Both the position numbers and the translations under genes were made by a program. Of a DNA stretch of 64,000 bases, positions 50,871 to 63,014 are shown in pieces (the first letter of the stretch is position 1; every line of letters begins with the position of its first letter). The DNA is taken from assembly GCA_022495995.1 (NCBI GenBank), contig JAFEMH010000742.1:248001-312000 (forward strand). The letters run 5' to 3'. The notes under the pieces are model-generated. The model did no database searches. It was given only the letters and a program-made list of their open reading frames with translations, and was not told the DNA's origin. The DNA is from Adenophora triphylla var. japonica (Eukaryota; Streptophyta; Magnoliopsida; Asterales; Campanulaceae).

Positions 50871-51290
50871 CGATGACGGCCGGGATTTGTCTGCCGGGGA
50901 TATGTATTAGGGCTTACGTATGACTACCGGAGAAATGATTCTTTGTACGGGCTTACAATGACTGCCGTTTTGACTTTTTTTCCGCTATGGAAAGGGTGTT
51001 CGGGCTTATATTGATGGCCGAAAAGGTTCGAGCTTACGATGACTACCGAAATTATTTTGCCACTAAGTTGGGGCGAGATCCGGGCTTACGATGATGGCCG
51101 GAATTTGTTTCTTTGTACGGGCTTACAATGACTGCCGATTTGACTTTTGTCTTCTTGGGAAAGGTTGTTCGGGCTTACACTGATGCCGAAAAGGTTCGAA
51201 CTTACGATGCCTGCCGAAATTATTTTGCCACTTAGTAGGGGCGAGATCCGGACATACGATGATGGCTGGGATTTGTTTCTTTGTACGGGG
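50871..51290. repeat. Degenerate tandem array around CGGGCTTACGATGACTGCCG
   Basis: About eight spaced copies of the core over 420 bp; CGG/CCG ends form inverted repeats. Confidence 0.75.
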
Positions 51291-51609
51291 ACCAAATTGC
51301 ATGAATTTTGCAGGGAATGGCTTTTGGACAACCAAGGGCAATGTTTGTAAGGGGAAAAGGGGGAATTGCCTGGGCTTGTAAAGATGTCCGTACGGACAGA
51401 TCTTGCATTTGCAAAGAGGTTCGTACGGACATGTATGCAAATCTGAATGTGTATGGATTGTGGGTATGTGATTTTTGTCAAAGAATATGGAGTTTAGCTC
51501 TTATTTGTGAAAATAAAGTGCCTCTCATTGAAATGAAATTTTTTGCATGCTTTGGTACCTTGTACTTTGATGGTGCTTTGTATGTACACGTGAAAAATGG
51601 GCTTTGGTT
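51291..51609. other. Interior of element IV with palindromes
   Basis: TGTCCGTACGGACA at 51385-51398 and a one-mismatch copy (GGTTCGTACGGACA) at about 51419-51432, the same palindrome family as in LTRs IV and V. No coding signal. Confidence 0.55.
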
Positions 51610-51790
51610 GTGAACTATGCAGTGTAGGGACGGATTTTGTGTGAAAACTCGTCGTGTTGGGACGGTTTTTGTCGTGAAAATGTGTGTAGTGTAGGAACGG
51701 AGATTGTTGTGAATGTGTCGTGTAGGGATGAACTTTGTGGTAAAATTTGTGCCGTGTTTTCTGACGGAGTTTTGTTGTAAAATGTGTGCC
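51610..51790. repeat. Tandem array of element IV, left part
   Basis: Units of about 36-40 bp with GACGGACTTTGTTG-like and AAAATGTGTGCCGTGTT-like blocks; continues at 62577-62960 after element VI. Element VI inserted within the array. Confidence 0.85.
51786..51790. repeat. Target site duplication of element VI, left copy
   Basis: GTGCC, identical to 62572-62576. Confidence 0.85.
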
Positions 51791-53186
51791 TGAAATGTGC
51801 GCTCGCCCGAAAAAATGTGATTTCCGGTTTAAATGAAAAGAAGGAGTCGCCACGCCGTTTTTAAGAGGAAACATTGAAAACCTTTTGTTTAGAGAAAATG
51901 GGTTCGGAGGTCAGGTTATGTGTTGGGAAGAACCAAGAGTTCACCCAACACGCCTCGTCCATAGACGAGTCTTTCAATCAGAAACATCCAAGTAAATCCA
52001 AAGTGTGTGCAAATATTGATAATACACAAAGTGTGATTAAATGCATCTTATTAATTATGGAACGAGAATTACATATTGTGAGCCCATTATTTAGGGAGGC
52101 CACATCCCTGATACAAACAATCTAAAACAGATTACAAAGGAAAGAGGTCTCTGCAGATGGGTCATGTATGTCGCATGACACATCGCACCAGTGACCACAT
52201 GTGTCGCGTGACACAGGATCACTTGGAGACGAAGGTGTCGCGTGACACATATGAGCCATCTGCAGAAACTTAACAAGATGAACACGTAATCAACAGAAAG
52301 CTATACAGAACTAATCAATTAACTAGATTACGAACGAAATACGTAAACGAAACTAAATCAACCAGGAGTGTGGATATGGGTAGATCCACACCCCCTTGGG
52401 GTTCAAACACCAAATCCAATCAAATGATCAACAATATAAGCTCAATTGCACTGATTATTCAGATTAAACAGAGAGATTGCGATTGGGATTCAGTAATCTA
52501 GGATCTGATTACTGAATCCAAACAAAATTAAATGCTAGAATTAATAGAAATTAAGCAAGAGAGAGAGAGAGATTGAGTTTAGGGAATCGTTACCCTTGTT
52601 GCTTCCACGAATTCTATATCTAGTTAGATATAGAACCCTTCAATTCGTCACTTCTGATCTGGAAGGATTAAGGCAAGGGGCTCAATTGGTGTGGCTTGAG
52701 AATTGGGTTTGGAAGGGAGGAATTAGGTAGGTTGAAGGTAGGAGAGAGAGAGGTTTGTGTTTGGAGAGGTTCGTTACGCTGCAAATCCTGCAGAGTAACA
52801 GTAGGCTAAAGTTGGGATCCATTTATGAGAGGGGGAGGGTCTTATTTATAGGCTGCAGTTGGCTGCCTTAGTGTGTCGCACGACCTTACGCGTCCTCTTT
52901 TCATTCCTCAATCTGTCGCGTGACACAAGGTGGCTCAACCGCTTTTGGCGCCAAAAACCAGTTTCTGGAACATTCCGGGAAAATACCCAAAAGGTCCAAC
53001 AGGTTTTATTCCCAAGAGGTCCTTTGGCATGAATAATGTACCAAAAGGTACTTCCTTCGCGGGAAACTCATGGAACGTTTCCGGAAGTGTTGGGACAGGC
53101 CGGGAATTTACCAAAACGCCCTTTAATGCAGTTTTATTATATTAAAATGCATCTAAAAGGTTGCGAATTGGATTGGCGTACTTACA
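51791..53186 (-). repeat. 3' LTR of element VI (1,396 bp)
   Basis: Minus strand: TGTAAGTACGCCAATCC...GCGAGCGCACATTTCA. TATA box at 52843-52850. TGTCGCGTGACA-type motifs at about 52145-52250 and 52860-52930. PBS-like GGAGTCGCCA at 51843-51852. Near identical to 61162-62571. Confidence 0.9.
52843..52850 (-). promoter_or_regulatory. TATA box of 3' LTR VI
   Basis: TATAAATA on the minus strand, about 340 bp from the LTR start. Confidence 0.7.
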
Positions 53187-53229
53187 GAGCCCCTCGACAA
53201 TGTCACTTTTGGAAAAAGTGGGGTTGTCG
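53187..53229 (-). promoter_or_regulatory. PPT of element VI with preceding hairpin
   Basis: Minus strand: arms CGACAA (53229-53224) and TTGTCG (53200-53195) with inner CACTT/AAGTG; GAGGGGCTC (53195-53187) abuts the LTR. Six-base outer stem, the longest of the set. Confidence 0.8.
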
Positions 53230-53325
53230 ATAAAATAAGACCCAATCTCAATGAGCATCAAGGGATAAGGTGAAGGGCTAGAAGGGGGAAAAGATGGCTG
53301 GACCTTTCTGAGAAAGGATTCCTAC

Positions 53326-53364
53326 GTATCCCTTGAACAAGGGAATCAAGCCAAAACGTAGTTT
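53326..53364 (-). promoter_or_regulatory. Box 1, copy 1 of element VI
   Basis: Minus strand: AAACTACGTTTTGG, CTTGATTCCCTTG, CAAGGGATACGTAGG. Inner stem TCCCTTG/CAAGGGA differs from that of element III (TCCCTTT/AAAGGGA) by a compensated pair. Confidence 0.65.
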
Positions 53365-53394
53365 GGAAAAAAACTAATTGAGGGAGGCTGAACA

Positions 53395-54460
53395 AAGGGA
53401 AAGCTATTTGAAGGTCTTTTGACCTAAAAGGAATTATTTTAAGGTCTCTTGACCTAAACGAGATCATTTGAAGGCATCTCAACCTGAAAGGGATTATTTG
53501 AAGGTCTCTTGACCTAACAGGGATCATTTGAAGGTCTTTTGGCTTAAAAAGGGATTATTTGAAGGTCTCTTGACCTAAAAGGGGTTATTTGAAGGTCTCT
53601 TGACCTAAACGAGATTATTTGAAGGCATCACAACCTGAAAGGGGATTATTTGAAGGTCTCTTGACCTAAAAGGGGTTATTTGAAGGTCTCTTGACCTAAA
53701 CGAGATCATTTGAAGGCGTCTCAACCTGAAAGGGATTATTTGAAGGTCTCTTGACCTAAAAGGGATTATTTGAAGGTCTCTTGACCTAAAAAGGGTTATT
53801 TTAAGGTCTCTTGACCTAAACGAGATCATTTGAAGGCGTCTCAACCTGAAAGGGATTATTTGAAGGTCTCTTGACCTAAAAGTTATTATTTGAAGGTCTC
53901 TTGACCTAAAAGGGATTATTTGAAGGTCTCTTGACCTAAACGAGATCATTTGAAGGCGTCTCAACCTGAAAGGGATTATTTTAAGGTCTCTTGACCTAAA
54001 AGGGATTATTTGAAGGTCTCTTGACCTAAAAGGGATTATTTGAAGGTCTCTTGACCTAAACGAGATCATTTGAAGGTCTCTTGACCTAAACGAGATCATT
54101 TGAAGGCGTCTCAACCTGAAAGGGATTATTTGAAGGTCTCTTGACCTAAAAGGGATTATTTGAAGGTCTCTTGACCTTAAAAGGGTTATTTTAAGGTCTC
54201 TTGACCTAAACGAAACCATTTGAAGGCGTCTTAACCTAAAAAGGATTATTTGAAGGTCTCTTGACCTAAAAGGGGTTATTTTAAGGTCTCTTGACCTAAA
54301 CGAGATCATTTGAAGGCGTCTCAACCTAAAAAGGATTATTTGAAGGTCTCTTGACCTTAAAGGAGTTATTTTAAGGTCTCTTGACCTAAACGAGATCATT
54401 TGAAGGCGTCTCAACCTGAAAGGGATTATTTGAAGGTCTCTTGACCTAAAAGGGATTAAT
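53395..54460. repeat. Tandem array, 31-bp unit, about 34 copies (element VI)
   Basis: GGTCTCTTGACCTAAA with GGGATTATTTGAA and GAAGGCGTCTCAACCTGAA. The 294-codon minus-strand frame across it is a by-product. Longer than the same array of element III. Confidence 0.92.
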
Positions 54461-56456
54461 GCTTCTAGCAAAGTAATTGACTGAGACATGCTTTCATACC
54501 TGTGCTGTGCTCACCTGTAGCTGTCGGAGAGTCTTAGACTACCGTTGCTGTTGGGGGATAGCTGTCAAGGGTCTCATGCAACCATTGATTCTGCTGGGGA
54601 TAAGTGTAGCTGCCGAGGGATTCACGCTACTGCTTTCCTTTTGCTTGGTAGTTCACTGGTTTTGCTGAATGTTGGACGGTCTTTTCTCTTTTCCTTTCGT
54701 CGGTTATCTTTTGTGTCCTGAGCTTCACTTGGTAAGCCGGGGACTCTGCTTTTGTCTGTGCTTTGAGGCTACTGATCTTTGGAACTTTGCTTGCCAGGGA
54801 GCAGGTTCCTCTTGGTGCTTTGGGGCCACTAATCATTGGAATTTTGCTTGCCAGGGAGCAGGTTCCTCTTGGTGCTTTGGGGCCACTGGTCTGGTTGCGC
54901 ACTGCTGGAGAGACTAACATAGGTACGGCTTCTTTGTCTCAGCTTTGGCTGAGGGCCAGTCTTCGAGGTTCAGTGAGCATTATTGTCTGGATTCTGGGGC
55001 AGCTGGGGCTCTTTTCTTTTTGGCAAGCATTGTTTGGGGGCTGAGGCTACCACTTGTTGACGCTTACTGGGGAGATTGACAGATACGGACTCTTTGTCTT
55101 GGCTTATCATGTAGAATGGGCTCTTGAAGTTGCCGAGATTGGTGAGCTTTATTTCCTGGGTTCTGTGGCCGCTGGGCTCTTCTTCTTTTCTTTCTTTGAC
55201 AAGCACTGCTTGGGGGTTGAGGCAACTGGGGCTCTTTCATATGATGCTGGTGAGATCAGATGGCTGGACCTTTGGAGAAAGGTTTCCTATGTATCCCTTA
55301 AAAAGGGAATCAAGCCGGTCGTAGTTCTGGGCCTTATAATGATAATAGAGGCGGGGTCTGCCACCTGCGGGGTTTGGAATCTCTGTCCAAGATTGTGATT
55401 CGAGGGGCAGTCCTCACGATCACATTACGATCACCTGATTATTGTACTCTGCGGGGGGGAGACACAACACTCTAGACACTTAGCATTTTATTAGACTCTT
55501 TGCTTATGCATTATTAATATTTTGTTGCACAAGTCCATCTCAGCTGGGGAGAATAGGGAAGTAGGGGTTTTGCACGGCTTGATGAGCAGATGTGTATGTA
55601 GCCATTATGCTATGAGGGGTCGTGTATAGGACGAAAGTGTTTATAATGAGGTGGACCCTCTACCGAGGATTTGAAAAGTGTATGAGTGACGGTGTATGGA
55701 AGGTGCAGCTTAGGCAAGTCGGGGACGCTCCCGGGAGTACAGGTTGTTGCAGGTCCGTTGCTGGTGAGGACAAAGTGTATCGCGCGTCTGAGATAGTAAG
55801 AAGGAGAGGGGGCAGAGAGCAATCCCGGCTTGGCGTAGCCCCAGTTGACAGTGCAAAGCAATCTTGGAGGGAATCTGGTAAGGAGAGCCGGAGGGATATC
55901 TTAACCAAAGCCCCAGCTTGAGAAAATTCCATGCAGCTTCATCGCAGGCAGAGTCATCTTGTGGCCACAGAGGCAATTCATCATTTCAAATCGTAGTCAA
56001 TCAGTTGCTGGACAAGACTCGGAAGTGTTTACGTGAAGGGGCACATCCTTCGAGGGTGGGAAATGAATCCCGAGTTCTGTGTATGACACTCTCGCTTTGG
56101 GTTTGACTCTTTTGAGAGAGTATAAGCAACACAAGGTGTGGAAAGTATATGGAAGCCCCTACTGACCAAAACGGTGTTTAGCTCTATCTTCCTATGATGT
56201 AGAAATAAAAGACTTTTCGAGACACTTGAAAACCTGTCTTATTCGTGATGATCACAAAGCTGCTTAAAACCCTTTATTGATGTTCGGGTTAGTCAACCGC
56301 CAAAGCTGATATGAGCAAATATTTTATATCAATCCTGAGGAGAAAGCCCACTGATATCGAGATCAAGCTCGACCGGATATGGACAGTGTATCGGAATGGC
56401 CCTTGCTGAGACCGGGTTTTCTGAGATTTGTTTGTGATTTCGACCGGACCACAAGT
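54461..56456 (-). other. Non-coding interior of element VI
   Basis: Collinear with 31126-32450 of element III, but with extra sequence (54660-55250) that contains a direct repeat of about 64 bp around GGAGCAGGTTCCTCTTGGTG. Two copies of a segment with GATTGACAGATACGGACTCT-like sequence lie near 54910 and 55070. No ORF of substance. Confidence 0.6.
55281..55327 (-). promoter_or_regulatory. Box 1, copy 2 of element VI
   Basis: Minus strand: GAACTACGACCGG, CTTGATTCCCTTTT, AAGGGATACATAGG. Inner stem intact, outer second arm has one change. Confidence 0.55.
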
Positions 56457-56504
56457 GGTTGCCTACGTTCCCCTCCATAGGAGGAGCTCAGGTCGCCGTA
56501 GTTC
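56457..56504 (-). promoter_or_regulatory. Box 2 of element VI
   Basis: Minus strand: GAACTACGGCGACCTGAGC, arms CTCC/GGAG, then GGGAACGTAGGCAACC. Outer CTACG/CGTAG complete. Confidence 0.65.
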
Positions 56505-57961
56505 GGGTTTATCCCGAATGAAAAGGATGAACGATGAAGTTCGGGGATGTGAGGACCTTCGAGAATTTTTGAGAATTGAAGAAAACGTGTCCTCTTGGAG
56601 TGTCGATGGGAGACACAAATGCGAAGCCCCAGTGGGACATTCACGGCAGGTGTTTGCGGAGGAGAAATGAAGTATGCTCACATGCAACGTCAAATGAACG
56701 GACGGAATTTGCACAATCTTCAATTGATGGTCCTTTGAGCCGAGATGAACTTGGCTCTGCTTCAACCAATAATCTGTTTTATATCTCGACAGTATTGGAA
56801 TGAAACTGCTATCCGGTAGTAACTGCGGCTGGGTTTCGGGATTTCGATCGGTCTTCGGGTGATTTGGGATATCATGACCTCTTAAGATGAGAGGTCGGCT
56901 AGGCTTTTTGCTGACTGTACCTCTAAAGATGAGAGGTTGGCTCTTGGGTATGTGTTTGGGATTTCTAAGGTGGGGGAATCCATGATTGCATTTTCGCTGC
57001 CTCTAAGGATGAGAGGTCAATCTTGGCTTTGGTCAAGGCAAAGGTAAGGGTAATGGGATAGGAATGTCCTCTAAAATCGAGAGGACGGCCGGAATTGGTT
57101 GAGGTAGTGGTGAGGGACATCCGTACTGTCTCTTTATTCACTCTGAGATTCCCTTTGAGTAACAACCGCATCTTCTGACTTTCGCTTCTGAGAGGATCAC
57201 CGGGGACTAGGCTCTCTTTCTTATCTTTTTTTTTGTATTTTTTTATTTTTTATTTTTGTCTTTGAGAGGAGCATTTCAGCTAGTCCCCAGGATGGATCAT
57301 TGCTTTCCGTCGTTCTTGAGCTTGGAGATGGTCGATCTTTCTTTGAATCACGGGAGCCTCAAGGATGGTCCCTCTTCTTCTTGATGATGGTTAAACGGGT
57401 TTCAAAACATGCCGATCTTGAAATGAAGGGATATTATTTAGGTGAGGGTAAGGTGATGGTTTTCCTAGGGGTGAAAGGTTTCAACCGCAGTCCCTACCGG
57501 ATACTCTGAACGATATTGAGTCTTCGTTTGCTTGCTTGAGCTTACTTTGAGGAAGATCTGTGCAAATTCATCGAGCAACGAGATAGCGAAGACGAAGGAA
57601 AGTATGTGAGCATATGGGATGCGAGATGGGGAATTGGTAAGCCCCACTTTGGGAAATGATATCAGCAGGTTTTCTCGTTCTGATCTATTTAAACATTAGT
57701 CATTTCAAAGCATTAGTCGGTGAGCAGCATAAGTGATCATTTGGAATAAGACCATTTCAATCGAGTGTAACGTGGGTGTGCAAGTGATGTCTCAAGTCTA
57801 GCAAGAATAGAAACAAAGATTTTTATTACTGCAATAAAAAGACTCATAACATGGACTTGACAGACTCGTTACCACATAAAAGACACTCTAGATCCTACGA
57901 CGCTGACTGATTGACTTCGTCGCTTTTGGGTGGGATAGCCTCTGGGCTTCTGCTGATATCA
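56505..57961 (-). other. Non-coding interior of element VI between gag and box 2
   Basis: Includes a weak array at about 56875-57085 where CCTCTAAGATGAGAGGT-like inverted repeats recur four to five times. This is where protease, RT and integrase would be expected; I find no trace of them. Confidence 0.55.
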
Positions 57962-59938
57962 CTAAAGAAGATCGGGGACAACATTGGGGCGAGCCTTCTC
58001 AACCTTTCCATCATCAACAAGCTTCTGAATGAGCATCTTCAGGGGAATGCAATCGTTGGTTGTATGGCCAGGGAACTGGTGGTAGCAGCAGTACTTGTTC
58101 GTATCCAGCTTTGGGTTGCGATGCATAGGGCGGTAATTATCAAGGGGCTGGACCATCCCTGTCTTAACCAGACCATTAAATGCTTCCTCTGTAGTCATGC
58201 CAAGATCATCAAACTTCTGTGGCTGACGAGGTTGAAATTTCCCACTGCTTGGGCCAGTGCTTCCTCTCTGAAGGTTGTTGATACTATTGTCTTTTCGCAC
58301 TCGGGAAACTGGATTGACCATCTTGGACCCATAACCATTAACATTACCGGTCTTGTCATCTAGGGTACGGTTGAAGAGTTGATTCTCGCTACGGGCTCCC
58401 ATGCCTACCATCTCCCTTAAATCGGGGTACCAACCATTCCCAATAGCTTCATGGAGAACTGGCTTCACACATGACAAAAAGATGTCCTTCTGATCTTGCA
58501 ATGGAATTGGCTCGGGCAGTTCATTCAATTTGGCATTCCACCTCTTGTAGAACTTGGTAATCGACTCATCCTGCTTCTGAATTGTACCGACCAAATCGTC
58601 CCTGGTTGTGCGCCACTCAAGATTCCCACGGTACTTTTCAAGAAAGGCCTCAGTAGTCTGACTCCAAGTAGCTCGAGCTTCTGACTTAAGATTTAGAAAC
58701 CATGTCAAGGCAGGTCCTTTGAGTGTGAGATGGAAGTGTTGAGCCATAAATTCGGGAGTACAACCCTTTGCCCCCATAGTCATCACGTATGTGTCCACAT
58801 GAGTTTTCGGGTATGTCGAACCATCAAATTGTATTTTGGGCATCTTGAACTTATAAGGGAGAGGCTCTACTTGTTTTGGGTCAACAACCTTAAGTCCACT
58901 TGATCCAGCCGTCAACTTGTCAATTTGCTGCTGCATTTGTTTCAACAGTGCAGTTACCTCTGGAGTCATCCCGGGAAGCTGAGGAAAAGCGGGAGCGATA
59001 GTTGAAGAAGGCTCAAAACTAGCTGGTTAGAAGAGAGACGGCTGAACTGACCCGGATGCTGGAGCTGGCAAATGATTAAATTGATCGGTTGGGAAATTCT
59101 GATTCTGCGGAAAAGCACTGGCAGGCCTGTAAGGAATTGACCCCGGATGCTGCATAGATGATGAGCCAAATCCAAAAGCTGAATCCATTGAAGGCTGAGA
59201 CATATATCCTTGAAACTGAGGTTGTCTAGTAGGAAACTGCATAAATCCATCCTGGCTGAACTGATTCCCGGAGTAAGGATGCTGATTCGGATACTGGGCA
59301 TTACCCTGGGAGTGAGGACTATGAGACTGACCTTGCTGATATTGAGAACCTGGGAACCACAGACCTTGACTGTTCGGAAACTGGGACCCAAATTGGCTTA
59401 GAGGCACGAAAGCATTGGGAAAGGGTGAGGAAGTCAAATCATGAAGGACCGGCTGTGTTCCTCCAACTGGACCAAAACTTGCTTGAGGGTTCACCGGCAG
59501 CCCCTGATTCTGAGCATAATTGGACTGTGCACCCTGGGTATGAGGCTGAAAAGGGAGAGAAACATTCCCGGCTCCTAGATCAGTGTCATTAACCTCGGTA
59601 ATCTCTTCATAAGTTCCATCAGCGCGTCGGATCACAGCAATTCCACGGCTTCTCATTGCATCTACGAACTTAGAATGTGCTGCCTCTTCCCTGGCTTGAG
59701 CGAGTAATTGAGTTTCACGCTCTCTTGCTAGAGCAGCTTCCAAATTATCCCTCATCTCTTCCATAGACAGACTATGCATGACTTGTTGATCCGCAACAGA
59801 TGAATCCTCAGATTGAGTGGTCATACCCTTCTCTGCACTAGACATCTCTGAAATTGAATCGGGTGCGAATTCTGCTGAAACTGCAACTGCCTCGAGACGC
59901 GAACTAAACGAACACCGGGAAATGGATCGCGCACCCAA
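57962..59938 (-). pseudogene. gag: gag of element VI, one in-frame stop
   Basis: One continuous minus-strand frame of about 658 codons interrupted only by TAA at 59029-59027. Residues 1-110 include a helical stretch (MEEMRDNLEAALARERE), 110-300 are Gln/Pro/Ser-rich. After the stop: a coiled-coil-like TALLKQMQQQIDKL, then the gag core YKFKMPKIQFDGSTYPKTHV, MAQHFHLTLKGPALTWF, EAFLEKYRGNLEWR, ITKFYKRWNAKLNE, and the knuckle-like YCCYHQFPGHTTNDC (about 58110-58065). It ends KARPNVVPDLL without protease. Homologous to the gag of element V. Confidence 0.85.
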
Positions 59939-61142
59939 CTTGCCTTATCTGGAGAGGAGAGAGTGTGTATAAGGAGGAGGATATAGAATCTTGAGATGAT
60001 ACGGGAGAGGGAAGAATGGGAAAGGAGACGGACTCGTGCAACACTTTATTAATCTTCAAGTAGAAATCGGTGTTTTAAGTCCTAGAGACGGTTGGAAAAG
60101 GATAAGCCTTTATTCACGCAATCTAGAAATCGGGGGAACCTAGGACACATCATCCACAAATACACCAAATGCGTTGTTTCAAAATTAATAATAGGTGACA
60201 GTACCTAAACAAAACCGAAGCATTTATGGGACGAACGAGCAGCCCCAATTTCTCGAGAAATTTGGGCAGCATAACGGCTATTCTCGAAGAATTTCAAGGA
60301 AAAATCCGGCATGACCTCTCGTCGGTGCACGTTGACAAAGCGACATGATCTCTCGTTAGAACATGCCGTGGGAACGACGTGTCCTCTCGTGAAACCATGT
60401 TGCTATGGCAACATCCCCACACGTGCTAGGGTTTGGAGGAGGTACGAAAGTCTATTAAGAATTTTGAAACAATTCATTTTAGCGTATTTGAAAATGTCGT
60501 GTCAAAAACAAACCGTTTGGGTGAGGTTTAAAAGTGTGGCGCCACCTATAATGTGCTAGGGGGATAGGTTTGATTTTAGGCGCTCAAGCGTAGGCGAATT
60601 TCATGGCCGTCCGCGATGCCGTCAATCGCACCAGAGGGTTCTAGATCTACGTGAAGTAGTGTGCAGGATGGCTATGTTCCTTTATTTTGCGAAAAATGAT
60701 TTTTTATTTTTTTTAAAGAAAGAAAAGACAACACACACCCTCACACAGGATATACAGGGAACAACAATCAATTGAGTCCTGCTTGATCCAAGGGACTGCC
60801 CTCAAACCAGTCTTCTGATGTTATGTTCAGTGGCCACCCTTTGTCGCGTGACACAGGACAACCAGAGACAAAGGTGTCGCACGACCTGGGTGGTCACTGA
60901 ACCAGCAGCTCTTCAATCATCAAATCAGCCCCTGTTTTACCATAGCAAGAGCAAAACAAAGAGAAGACTAATGCACAAAAAAATGACCACAAGCACAAAA
61001 GGGCTCACAAGTTTCATAATCAACGAGATGTATGAACCACAAATGATTATCGAATAATGCACACAAAATGGATGTATTGGATGTTTGACTAAATAAAAGC
61101 TGACCCACTAAACACTTGAAAAACAGGTTTTCAAATGTTTCA
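59939..61142 (-). other. Leader (5' UTR) of element VI
   Basis: About 1.2 kb without ORFs. The motif TGTCGCGTGACA at about 60841-60852 and a variant near 60872 repeat the LTR palindrome of this element. GACCTCTCGT(T/C)-like repeats lie at about 60310-60400. Confidence 0.6.
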
Positions 61143-61160
61143 TCCCCAGCGGAGTCGCCA
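61143..61160 (-). promoter_or_regulatory. Primer binding site of element VI
   Basis: Minus strand TGGCGACTCCGCTGGGGA, one base after the LTR; differs from the PBS of II and V by one base (C for T). Confidence 0.9.
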
Positions 61161-61161
61161 C

Positions 61162-62571
61162 TGAAATGTGTGCTCTCCCGAAAAAATGTGTTTTCCGGTT
61201 TAAATGAAAAGAAGGAGTCGCCACGCCGTTTTTAAGAGGAAACATTGAAAACCTTTTGTTTAGAGAAAATGGGTTCGGAGGTCAGGTTACGTGTTGGGAA
61301 GAACCGAGAGTTCACCCAACACGCCTCATCCATAGACGAGTCTTTCAATCAGAAACATCCAAGTAAATCCAAAGTGTGTGCAAATATTGATAATAAACAA
61401 AGTGTGATTAAATGCATCTTATTAATTATGGAACGAGAATTACATATTGTGAGCCCATTATTTAGGGAGGCCACATCCCTGATACAAACAATCTAAAACA
61501 GATTACAAAGGAAAGAGGTCTCTGCAGATGGGTCATGTATGTCGCATGACACATCGCACCAGTGACCACATGTGTCGCGTGACACAGGATCACTTGGAGA
61601 TGAAGGTGTCGCATGACACATATGAGCCATCTGCAAAAACTTAACAAGATGAACACAGAATCAACAGAAAGCTATACAGATCTAATCAATTAACTAGATT
61701 ACGCACAAAATACAGAAACGAAACTAAATCAACCCAGGGAGTGTGGATATGGGTAGATCCACACCCCCTTGGGGTTCAAACACCAAATCCAATCAAATGA
61801 TCAACAATATAAGCTCAATTGCACTGATTATTCAGATTAAACAGAGAGATTGCGATTGGGATTCAGTAATCCAGATAGCTAGGATCCGACATCTGAATCC
61901 AAACAAAATTAAATGCTAGAATTAATAGAAATTAAGCAAGAGAGAGAGAGAGAGAGATTGAGTTTAGGGAATCGTTACCCTTGTTGCTTCCACGAATTCT
62001 ATATCTAGTTAGATATAGAACCCTTCAATTCGTCACTTCTGATCTGGAAGGATTAATGCAAGGGGCTCAATTGGTGTGGCTTGAGAATTGGGTTTGGAAG
62101 GGAGGAATTGGGTAGGTTGAAGGTAGGAGAGAGAGAGGTTTGTGTTTAGAGAGGTTCGTTACGCTGTAAATCCTGCAGAGTAACAGTAGGCTAAAGTTGG
62201 GATCCATTTATGAGAGGGGGAGGGTCTTATTTATAGGCTTCAGTTGGCTGCCTTAGTGTGTCGCACGACCTTACGCGTCCTCTTTTCATGCCTCAAGCTG
62301 TCGCGTGACACAAGGTGGCTCAACCGCTTTTGGCGCCAAAAACCAGTTTCTGGAACATTCTGGGAAAATACCCAAAAGGTCCAACAGGTTTTATTCCCAA
62401 GAGGTCCTTTGGCATGAATAATGTACCAAAAGGTACTTCCTTCGCGGGAAACTCATGGAACATTTCCGGAAGTCTCGGGACAGGCCGGGAATTTACTAAA
62501 ATGCCCTTTAATGCAGTTTTATTATATTAAAATGCATCTAAAAGGTTGCGAATTGGATTGGCGTACTTACA
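61162..62571 (-). repeat. 5' LTR of element VI (1,410 bp)
   Basis: Same ends as the 3' LTR; TATA box at 62228-62235; TGTCGC(A/G)TGACA motifs near 61541, 61571 and 61606 (downstream of TATA) and near 62258 and 62299 (upstream). PBS-like GGAGTCGCCA at 61214-61223. By eye about three differences per hundred from the 3' LTR over the part compared. Confidence 0.9.
62228..62235 (-). promoter_or_regulatory. TATA box of 5' LTR VI
   Basis: TATAAATA on the minus strand, same context as in the 3' LTR. Confidence 0.7.
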
Positions 62572-62576
62572 GTGCC
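62572..62576. repeat. Target site duplication of element VI, right copy
   Basis: GTGCC, as at 51786-51790. Confidence 0.85.
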
Positions 62577-62960
62577 GTGTTTTGTGACGGACTTTTGTTG
62601 TAAAATTTGTGTCGTGTAGGAGCGGACTTTGTTGTAAAATGTGTGCCGTGTTTTGTGATGGACTTTTGTTGTAAAATGTGTGCCGTGTTTTGTGACGGAC
62701 TTTGTTGTAAAATGTGTGCCGTGTTTTGTGACAGACTTTGTGTTAAAACTTTTCGTGTTGGTACGGACTTTGTGTGAAAACATGACGTGTTGGTACGGAC
62801 ATTGTGTGAAAACTTGTCGTGTTGGTACGAACTTTTGTTGTAAAATGTGTGTCATGTTTTGTGACGGACTTTGTGTGAAAACTTGTCGTGTTGTTATGGA
62901 CATTGTTGTAAAATGTGTGCCGTGTTTTGTGACGGACTTTTGTGTGAAATAATATGTGAT
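62577..62960. repeat. Tandem array of element IV, right part, about 10 units
   Basis: Units of 36-40 bp with GTGACGGACTTT, GTTGTAAAATGTGTGCCGTG and the variant GTGAAAACTTGTCGTGTTGG. Confidence 0.9.
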
Positions 62961-63014
62961 ATTCTGTTTATATTTGTTAAGTATCGTATTGACATACCTG
63001 TGCTATGTTTATCT

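Larger units (their letters stand above)
51791..62571 (-). mobile_element. Element VI: complete minus-strand LTR retrotransposon with gag only (10.8 kb)
   Basis: 5' LTR 62571-61162, PBS 61160-61143, gag 59938-57962, a long non-coding interior, PPT 53195-53187 and 3' LTR 53186-51791, with exact 5-bp target duplication GTGCC. No protease, RT or integrase remains between gag and the PPT, although 4.7 kb of sequence is there. It is a gag-only, non-autonomous element of the same broad group as element V but with other LTRs. No antisense PMD frame is visible in it. Confidence 0.9.

Noticed and set aside
51386..51613. Plus-strand open frame (end of a 101-codon ORF) in element IV interior
   Set aside because: No motif, AT-rich non-coding interior; open by chance.
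53605..54489. Minus-strand 294-codon open frame with RSRDLQIIPF repeats
   Set aside because: It is the translation of a 31-bp non-coding tandem array in the 3' interior of element VI; frames rotate with the unit and no start context or domain is present.
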